Assembly: GCA_941918925.1 (NCBI GenBank)
Contig: OW799233.1
Location: 155,476,845 to 155,540,844 of the forward strand
Direction of reading: 5' to 3'
From: Phyto melanocephala
Lineage: Eukaryota; Arthropoda; Insecta; Diptera; Rhinophoridae
Length of the DNA: 64,000 nucleotides
Each line of letters opens with the position of its first letter. Positions within the stretch are counted from its first letter, which is position 1. A model generated the notes under the pieces. It was not told where the DNA came from. It did not search any database and saw only the letters and a program-made list of their open reading frames with translations. This document shows positions 56,030 through 64,000 of the stretch, piece after piece. The translations under genes and the position numbers were made by a program.

Positions 56030-56750
56030 TATAATGGTAATGGTTTTGCTATTTTTAATGATGGCTCGAAGTTGAGGGCACTTTAGTGGGGGTCTACATT
56101 GAGGATCTGAATATCAGAAAGTCGTATAGACTTCCCGACGATAGCAGTGTATTTCAGGCCAAAATCCTAGGGATCTTGAGGGTCGTGGAATTGTTAAGGG
56201 GCAACATCGCTAGGGACTCGGAGGTCACTATATACGTGGATAGCTAGGCGGTTTTTAAGTGAACTCCAATGGTCCAATGGTAGATGGCTTTAGGAGAGCT
56301 TTGGGAAGAATCCTAGAGAAATATAGGGTGAGGCTATGCTGGGTGCCGGGTCACTGAGACATTAACAGCAATGATATAGCTGATGAGTTCGCGACACTAC
56401 GCTCGGAAATGGTGGATCCTCATGGTAGAATTATGTTTCAAGAAAATCTGAAAATGGTTTCTAAGCGGGTCGAATTGGGTCTGGAGTAAGCGAAAGAACT
56501 GCAGGGTATCGAGGACGCTTTGGCCGATGCTCAGAAAGTCCAATTCAGATTTACTGTTGGACGGAGGTAGGGTCTTTGTAAGAACTATGATAGGTATCAT
56601 TAAGGGTCACTGTATGATAGACAGGGTGACGGTTATCATGGGATCGGACCTGCCAGATGTGTACAGGTTGAATAAGGATCGAGAAGAGTTGGAGACAGTT
56701 GAGCACATTCTGTGCTTGGTAGTAAATTCCTAGGCGAATTTGATGAAGCT
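56030..56750 (+). pseudogene. RNase H domain remnant of a non-LTR retroelement
   Basis: GC content rises sharply here. The plus strand reads, with one or two frameshifts, FNDGSK, then SSVFQAKILGILRVVELL, EVTIYVDS, LCWVPGH and SNDIADEFATLRSEM. These are the DGS, QAE, DS and GHxxxxGN-type blocks of the RNase H that follows reverse transcriptase in Jockey/Loa/I-like elements. Residues further on (HCMIDRVTVIMGSDLPDVYR) fit the linker to a C-terminal zinc knuckle that is lost. In-frame stops make it inactive. Clade uncertain. Confidence 0.8.
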
Positions 56751-56754
56751 TATT

Positions 56755-57228
56755 GCACTATTGACATGAAATATCATTGACTTTGTACTACTTTAGAATT
56801 TTTTTGCTGGGCTTTGTCAAATTATTTATGCAGGTCGTATCTGACCATATATTTCATAAGCATGTTTATAGGTTTATTAAAAAATAAAACTTATTAGCAT
56901 AAAAGTAAATATCGGTGGTCACAGGTAGAAAGGACCTAACTTAAATAATTGTAACTTTAGAGGAAACAGGCAAAAAAGTAATAGAAACTGCATTGTCATA
57001 ATGTTACTACTTTTGAAAAATTGCTAGTAAAATTCTAATTCTTTAAGACGATTCCGTTAAATTTTTCAGTGTAGGTGTATTTGTGTGAAATATATTAGAA
57101 TCACTGAAAAATTCAAATTCGTAAAAAATACGAGTTATGGCCTTTCTAATTGTGACCATCCATATGTTAATATTAAAAGAAGAAGAGAATGTTTTTTGTT
57201 ATTACCGGAATGTGCAGAGATAAGAATG
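56755..57228. other. AT-rich spacer
   Basis: Nothing recognised. Confidence 0.5.
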
Positions 57229-57237
57229 TACGTTAAT

Positions 57238-58335
57238 TAGGGTTATCGACTCGGTTTTACAACCGGTGGAAAACCCGAGTTTTTCCACTTTTTGCTAACG
57301 ATTTTTTCTAAATGTTGATTTTTTGAATATCGAATACACCGGTTTTTTTATCCGAAAAAGCCGGGTTTTTTATATTTTTAAGCTTATTTTCATATATCTT
57401 TGTAACCAATCGTACCATAGTATATTGAGTACGCGAAAAGTTTCCAAAAATCAGAAAATAAAAACTATTAAATATTGTTCAATAATATTGTAAGAAATCT
57501 ATTTGTTGTTTTAAAAACAAATGCAAAATAAGAAAAATAATTGAGCTTAAATACTATTTTTTTTATAGGATATAAAACTTACGTTAAAAGTTAAAGCTAA
57601 TTGAAGCATAAACTTAGCTGATCGATCAATATTAGGTAAAGAGTGTAGTTACAATAAAGAAAACCCAATAATCCCACCTTCCAGATCCCAATTTTAATTA
57701 CTGGCATTGAGTGTCTGTCAACTTAAATTTCAATTAAACCATCGAACAAAATAGTTTATGCCTATATTTGTATGTCTGCCAGGGGTATAAGAAAGAATTT
57801 TTAAAATTAAATTTTAAAGATTTTCTTCCTAGCCTTTAAAATGTGTTTCAAATTACAAAAATCATTTCAAACAAAATACGTTAGTGCATATTAGTTTAAA
57901 AGATCTATTTAACATTTTAAAAATGTACAGAAGGACATACAAAAATTTATAGCAGCCTTATAAAAAGTCTTATTTATTTATGTATTAATTTATTGTATTT
58001 ATTTATTTAACTAGTAGAGAGTACCTTTTGTCCTAAATTCAACTAATTAAAACCAAATTAGTCAACTGCATTCATGTCAGTTAATGCGTTATTGCGTAAT
58101 TTTGCAGCCAAACGTATATAAACTGTAAAAATTTCATATTTAGATAGGGTTTTTATTATAATCTTTTTGAACAATATATTTTAATTTTTTCTGTAAATAT
58201 TATATTTTATTTATTCGAACCGGTTAACCGGTTTTTTCTCTTAATTTTCAAAATAGCAACCGGTTTTTTTAAATTCTAAATTTCAAACTATTTGAAAACC
58301 GGTTTCTTAAAAAAGTCGAATAATCGATCACCCTA
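57238..58335. mobile_element. hAT-type non-autonomous element with CCGGTT motifs
   Basis: Ends TAGGGTTATCGACTCGG and (reverse complement) TAGGGTGATCGATTATTCG are inverted repeats. An exact 8-bp duplication ACGTTAAT flanks them (57230-57237, 58336-58343). CCGGTT/AACCGG words occur repeatedly within about 150 bp of each end, including GAACCGGTTAACCGGTT near 58217, as expected for transposase-binding subterminal repeats. The 1098-bp interior has no transposase. Confidence 0.9.
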
Positions 58336-58344
58336 ACGTTAATG

Positions 58345-60310
58345 CAAATACTATATATGCCAAACGTAGCACAACACCTTATTTGCTGTTTCTTTAAGAT
58401 TGAATTTGAGTGTGTTCCTGCGGTTAAGTAAAATTCCTATAAAACAATTCACCGCAAATAAATAAGATTGACGAAGATGGCGTGATGATGAAATAAGCAA
58501 TGATGTGATTGCAAACAAAGAATGTAAAGTGGCTTTGAAATTAATTTATGTACAACAACCAGAGTTGTTTTTGTTTTTCATATGTACACGCGTACACCTA
58601 TAAATATTCATAAAACGTTGCTTTGTGTATGTGAAATATCAGTCAATTAGTATATACGTATGTATGTACGTATTTATTTGCATATACTTGTCAGCTGGTT
58701 TTATTTATTTTTCACAATAAAAACAAGGATTAGAACTTAAAACTTTTCTATTGCTTTCAATTAATAAAAATATTAAAGAACGGCGAGAAAAGAGATTGTT
58801 TGGAGCATTAAGTTAAATATTTTAAACGTGCTTTGCCTAAAGTTTATTTCTTTCGTTATTTGTTCATCATTCTGTTTTCAATTGAGGTTGGTAGTTTCTT
58901 GTATTGTTATTTTACTCTCTGATATACTTGTTCCCTTTACTCATCATATTAATCTTTTCAAATAATATATCAAAATATTTAAAATTTATATACCCACCAA
59001 AAACCTTCATAACCATAAAGCGCTTCTTGAATCTCTTACTTAGTGCTTACCGGCTTATAGGAGCGCTTCTAAAAGACATACTTTGTAGAGGCGGTGTCTC
59101 ACTTTAAGATCCCTTTAATGCAGTTCATATTCGCTAATTGCATACGCAATCGCAGAATTTTTATCAAGAATTGCTTAAACAAATTTTTTTCTTGCGCACT
59201 GCGCTAAAACAGATATCAGCAAGTATGAGAGAAATATAAAAAAAATACTATTAAAATAAATAAGTCTCCTTTTTTTCAACTGTAGTATAGACGATACATT
59301 TTGTTGTGCTTCATGTGCAATTAATTTAGGCATTAGCAGGGATGCAATACGGTAAAAGAATAAAATCTGTACTTTTTACAAAATTTGCATTTTTTTGGTT
59401 AGATATATTCATCAACCTCTTTGTTTGCGGAATATATGATGTAGCTCGAAAAAGAAATATGGAAAAGGAAAGTTTTCTGAATTTGTTTTTATTCACAAAA
59501 TAGAGGCATTTCTTAAGATTTGAAAAATGTACAATACTAAATCGGAAAAAGTGAAATAGTTATATAATAAAAGCAAGCCCAGATAAAATATATATATTTT
59601 TTTAATTTTTATAAAATTAATGTTAGGCTGCTGAACATAATTTTTGGATATTTAAGTGTTTAATTATTGCGTCGAAATACACAAAACATTTAAATTGGTT
59701 TGAAAAAAACTGCGATTTGAATAATTTAAATTTAATAAAATGCAGACGACTTGACAACCACTAGTTTCTATTAAGTGATAATTTATCATACATTTTATTT
59801 CTGTTGACTATTTATTAATTTTTTTTTTTTAACTTTTTTTTTATCAAACGAAGACATTTCGTCTTTTAGCGGTAATTTAAGATTACAAGTTTTACGTATT
59901 TTCTTTAAAATCGATATAGAGACAAACGTGCATTGTATACAAAATTTTAATGCAATTCATTCTTTAGTGTACAGTTAGTTGAGCTCTTACTGCCATATAT
60001 TATTAAGATATATCATATATAACATCAGAGAAGGAAATTTATTCTTATTTAGTTGTAGTCAATCCTTTTTAACGTTTTTATGTCGCTGTACTCTTTTTTA
60101 TTTTATTTTACTGAACTGCATGTTCGTGATCAGTTGAGAAGCAAATGTTTTACTTTCACAATTGAATCCGGTTGGTGGCACTAATTCCAATAAAAATTGC
60201 AGACTAGATTTGAATTCCGAATTCCTACTACATATAAATATATGTGTACATACTTACATAAGCCTTCTTTTGATGCATTAAATTAAATACAATAAACTTT
60301 CTCCAGTTTG
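58345..60310. other. AT-rich stretch, nothing recognised
   Basis: Several TA-rich words (ATGTATGTACGTA near 58660) but no repeat ends or convincing ORFs. Confidence 0.45.
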
Positions 60311-60313
60311 AGC

Positions 60314-61023
60314 ACACGCAAAGAAATACCATGGCTACGACATGATCACGACGGTCATATTATAATTTCTATAACAATATTTGGTTGTCGAAAACAAGTA
60401 ATAATTATTTTTGTTTCATTTCATCATATATTTTGTCACGATAATCAAGCATTTGTTTGAATTGTATCATTTAATGTTTACTTTTCGTAAAAATTTAAAA
60501 ATGGTTATCATTTAAAAATAGTATGATTTAAGAAAAGATTATTTTCAAAAGCATTAAAAATCAAAAATAATCATTAAATAATAGGTGTGACAACAGTATG
60601 ATTACAAATTAATCAAGCTGTGATTTGTTTTAATAATAATTTGATTTCAGCTGTTCTTCTTCTTGCTCAATAAATTTTTATTATTTAAAATGTTTGAGAT
60701 GTCAAAAAAATTAACAAAAATTTTGAAAAAATTGGAGAAACTTGAAAATCAACAAGAAAATGTAAAAAAATATTGATATAAAAATGGAAATTAAATTGGT
60801 AAGTAAAATCAATATGTGAATGTTACAGCAAAAGCCAATAATTTGTCGTACAAAAGCAAAGATTGTCGATTTCTATTGTAGTCATATGTATGATTATTGA
60901 ATGATACTTTAATTAAACATAATAATGATAACTGGTAACCTTTATATGTTTTAACAATAATCATACAATTCAATCATGTTGCTCTTCGATTATGGTTACC
61001 ACAACCATATTTTTTCTTTGCGT
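60314..61023. mobile_element. Unclassified 0.7-kb element, copy 2
   Basis: It aligns along its whole length with 28432-29162 in the same orientation. Ends: CACACGCAAAGAAATACCAT on the left and, reversed, GCACGCAAAGAAAAAATATG on the right. The last bases flanking the ends could give only a 2-3 bp duplication. Non-coding. Confidence 0.72.
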
Positions 61024-61029
61024 GCAGGA

Positions 61030-62574
61030 TAATACCTGGCAGACCTGTTAGATTAAAATTAAAATTTAATACTATCGTACTTTTTTTAAAAAATACCGCA
61101 GTACCTCTGCGAGATTGTTAGCACCTTATCCTCTTTATTAGTAACACTAGGAAAAAATAACTTACTAAAGGATATATATCAATCATAACAATTCTTTTCC
61201 AATTGGGGTCAACCTATTGTTGCCCGGAGGCTAAAATTTCTTGATTTTTTGGACTCAAACCAACACTCCGTTTTTTCCTTTTATGCAAGATTTGCAGTTA
61301 TTTCAAAACTGAAAGTGGTTCCAATTCAGTTTAAAGAAAACCCGAAATTCTGCAGTAAAAATATTTTGCTCTAAGTCTGTTTAGTAAGTATTACCAGAGA
61401 TATCGTAAAAGGTTTGAAAAAAAATACTACAATATAATGAAAATTTTATATATTAAATATATTAAATATAATATATTTCATTTCAATATGTTTCAAACAA
61501 AATTCTTTTTCTTATTGAAATCATTGCGTTTATTTTTATGTAATTAAGATCCTTTGTTTTCTGTAAATCTGCGGTTTGTTTTTTTAATTGGTTATCGCTT
61601 TTGAGATTATCTCCAAGTTGAAAATATATGACATGATGATATAAATATATATGAAAGCATATCTCTAAGACCGTTTGAACAATTTGATAAGTGAAAAATC
61701 GCAATATAATTATTTTTAAACTGTACTAACCTTGGCTTTTCAATTTCGTCGTAGATACGAGAAAAGTTGTGACATGGAAAAGATTTTATGTCAGGAATTT
61801 AAAAATATTTGTTTAATTAAAAACACAAAGGAAAAAAAATATGAAAGAAACTAATCTATTGAGTATATAGAAAAACCATTGAGTAAAAAACGATATCAAT
61901 TAGTATTTCAGATCCTGCGACTTGAAAATGATCAAAGGTTTTTTTGAATTGGCTTCTGAATGTCTTATAATACTTGTGTCTTGAAAACTATATTTATACC
62001 TTAATTTAATTTAAAAAAAATGTTTTTCTATAAAAATAAATCACTAAGTTTGCTTTTCAAGTAAATTTTTTATAAATTACCATTTCATTGCTAAAAAGAC
62101 TTTTTTGTTAGGGGTTCAGTATTATTTAAAAATCCAATTTTTTTGTCCTGCTGTAGGTATTTTTAATAGAGTTTTATTAAGTAATTTTTGAATTTTTTTA
62201 ATATATATATTTGCCATGAAAACTTGATCCCATCAATATTTGATTTTTAGTATATTACAATCTTATAATAAATATATTCAAACTTATGTAAAGTAGTCAT
62301 ACCCATACCTTGCTTGTATAAATCAGTTTCAATTATTGATCTACTAGAAGACCTGCAAGAAGCCTGACTGGAATGACTTTGTGTTTTTTACACTACTTAT
62401 ACTTTGGATTTCAATCAATATGTTAAATTTAATACTTCATTAGTTGCTATAAACAAAAACTTGTAAACAACTTAGATAATTCTTTTAACTCATATATTTT
62501 TTTTACTAATTTTTTAACGTTTTTTTTCTAGAAAATTCTTAAAATATTTAGTTTCGAAAATGTAATGGACTTAC
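61030..62574 (-). other. Start of the intron downstream of the 62.5-kb exon
   Basis: The GTAAGT donor at 62574-62569 (minus strand) places this sequence in an intron. It is AT-rich, with no exon or repeat that I can recognise. Confidence 0.5.
62569..62574 (-). other. 5' splice site GTAAGT
   Basis: TTATGCAG|GTAAGT on the minus strand is a perfect donor consensus, right after the signal-peptide codons. Confidence 0.75.
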
Positions 62575-63858
62575 CTGCATAAAATAATGGCAGCAAATTA
62601 AAAATGACCAAAAGAGATAATAGATATTTAGACATCTTTTGCAAATCTCGATTAAGTTTTGTAATAGAGTTTGCGGCAGAAAATGTTGTTTGTTGCTCTT
62701 GCTGTTGATTGTGTTGTGTTTTTGTTGTTGTAGTAGCAGTTGTATTTGAAAAATTAGTTTTAAAACAGAAATTTTGTCGATGTTGTACATGATTTGGTTG
62801 ATTTGTAACGAAACAAATTTGTAGTAGTTGTTGTTGTTGTTGTATTCTTGTTTTTGTATATTTCTCATAGTTGTGGCAACATTGTTTAACAACATTTTTT
62901 TGGCAGCATTGTGTAGTTTCATTTGGAAATGTTGGAAGATAACTTTCATTGGCGCCTGAGGCTGAGAGTAAATTGTTAAGGATGAAGTTTTTGTTGTTGC
63001 TGTTGTAGTTGTTAGGCATTTTTGTGTTGTAGTTGTTTGTGTGGATTTTAAACTCCTCAATTCCTGCATAATCATGTATAGTAACATCATTATAATAATT
63101 TGTGTGTTGCAGTTGTATTGTCCTGTTGCTGTTTTGACTGCAAACAGTGTTGCCAATAGCTGTGGGCACATTTTGACGACATTTTTGTTGAAAACTGTTT
63201 GAATTACGTAGTTTGCTGTCAAAATTTTTAATGTTTTTGATTTTTCTGTGTATAGCATTAGCTTCCGTTGCCAACTGCTGCTGCTGAAGACCATCGCCAA
63301 TACCATGACACACAACAACATCATCTGCATGAGTTGGAAATGTAGCTGCCGCTGTTGTTCGTGTCTTGTAGTAAGAACAGTCTTCCTTTTCCGCAGTTGT
63401 ACCAGGCCATAATTGTTCTTTTTGCTGCTGCTGTTGATGTTGTTGAGAAATGAACACAATTTTTGTATTAATGTCGTCGTTGTGCTTTTTGTTAAAAACG
63501 TGTTTTGAATTTTCAGCTTTTTCCAAATTATTTTTGTTTTCTCTCCCGCCGTAAAATGTTTCTGGTCTTGTGTTGTAGTTTTTGCGATTGTTGTCTGTGT
63601 ATTGTTTGTTGTACGTGTTGCTACTCTTGCTGCTAATATTTCCGCTAGTATTTGATGCTTCTTCTTGCCTACGCTTAACTTCCGTTTTTTTACAAAATAT
63701 TGAACAGTTTTCTTTATAATGATGTTCAGTACTTGATTGAATCGTTGTTTTCGCTTGTGTTTCTTTTGTAGTTGTAATTGATTTTGTTTTTCTTGTAATT
63801 GTTGTTTTGGTTTTTGTATCGATATTATAAAGAAGCTGTGCTGAGGCCATGTTGTGCC
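62575..63858 (-). CDS. Q/N/T-rich exon ending in a signal peptide (partial gene)
   Basis: One exon of a minus-strand gene. It begins after a pyrimidine tract ending GCAG (acceptor at 63859) and ends at CAG|GTAAGT (donor at 62574). An ATG at 63850 (ACAACATGG, good context) opens a frame through the whole exon, about 425 codons rich in Thr, Asn, Gln and Lys, with CAA/CAG/ACA runs. A second in-frame ATG at 62635 (AAAAGATG, also good) starts MSKYLLSLLVIFNLLPLFYA, a textbook signal peptide whose end coincides with a phase-1 junction, typical of secreted or cell-surface modular proteins. The likely main product starts at 62635, with the repeat-rich part as 5' UTR. An N-extended isoform would turn the signal into an internal anchor. 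Another frame is also open, because CAX repeats lack stops. The protein family cannot be named, since the remaining exons lie elsewhere. Confidence 0.7.
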
Positions 63859-63892
63859 CTGCAAAAAATAAAAAAGAAAAAAGAAATAAAAC
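63859..63892 (-). other. 3' splice site with polypyrimidine tract
   Basis: The minus strand reads TTTCTTTTTTCTTTTTTATT followed by TTTTGCAG|GG. It marks an upstream non-coding exon beyond the window, and explains why the ORF upstream of 63850 (MLVIDVLF...) is intron read-through. Confidence 0.72.
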
Positions 63893-64000
63893 GTCAATAA
63901 CTAACAAGAATGAATGAATGGAAATAAATACTTATAAGAGGTATAAATATAAGTATTTTTAAGGCTGTTTAGATGTAAAATAAACATTAAAAAAATCAAT

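Noticed and set aside
62548..63897. Second long minus-strand ORF (449 codons) overlapping the exon
   Set aside because: It is in another frame and is open because CAA/CAG/ACA repeats have no stops in any forward frame. It lacks the signal-peptide end and does not respect the splice acceptor.
63851..63907. Upstream start MLVIDVLFLFSFLF... as a signal peptide
   Set aside because: These bases are the polypyrimidine tract and the intron before the acceptor at 63859, so the hydrophobic run is a splice signal read as protein.
1..64000. CRISPR arrays, operons, ribosomal RNA genes
   Set aside because: No spacer-repeat pattern, no compact gene clusters and no rRNA-like blocks. The window is clearly insect nuclear DNA.

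Overview
The window is nuclear DNA of a higher fly. It is very AT-rich. The repeats are of kinds known from Diptera: DINE-1/INE-1-like Helentron-derived elements, mariner/Tc1, PIF/Harbinger, hAT, pogo-like and Helitron copies, a tRNA-derived SINE and decayed non-LTR retroelements. A short GT-AG intron and a signal-peptide exon with good splice signals fit an insect genome. A calyptrate fly (blowfly or house-fly type) is an inference from the repeats. Nothing looks bacterial, plasmid-borne or CRISPR-like.

Only two pieces look like host genes, both on the minus strand. At the right end (62575-63858) a Q/N/T-rich exon lies between a clear 3' splice site and a clear GTAAGT donor. It ends with a signal-peptide-like segment joined to a phase-1 donor. 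The sequence to its left is therefore intron, possibly a very long one. At 14630-15022 there is a single-exon ORF for a 130-residue protein with a signal peptide. It could be a nested gene inside that intron or an independent gene.

The rest is mostly a transposon graveyard. In order: Tc1 remnant (1-708); two Helitron families (855-1243, 1736-2626); a small MITE (2895-3050); a pogo-like miniature (3871-4521); a mariner (5351-6218); DINE-1-like copies (6293, 8869, 12752, 20041-21650, 25918, 27531, 48545); PIF/Harbinger elements (16787, 22050, 31322, 35010); more mariner/Tc1 remnants (10640, 18060, 23682, 26473, 29490, 40568, 52092, 55273); hAT elements (44936, 47668, 57238); further Helitrons (42932, 46179, 51052); an unclassified 0.7-kb family (28432 and 60314); and non-LTR remnants (34450, 35870, 56030).

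The most striking structure is a ~1.6-kb near-perfect palindrome at 20041-21650. Two DINE-1-like elements lie 5' end to 5' end, and a 16-bp direct repeat flanks the pair. Others worth a look are the alternative starts of the 62.5-kb exon, a 47-bp-arm hairpin at 38424, an exact 200-bp-period tandem duplication at 18326, and a Helitron family with an expandable ~121-bp internal repeat. No complete autonomous transposase was found.
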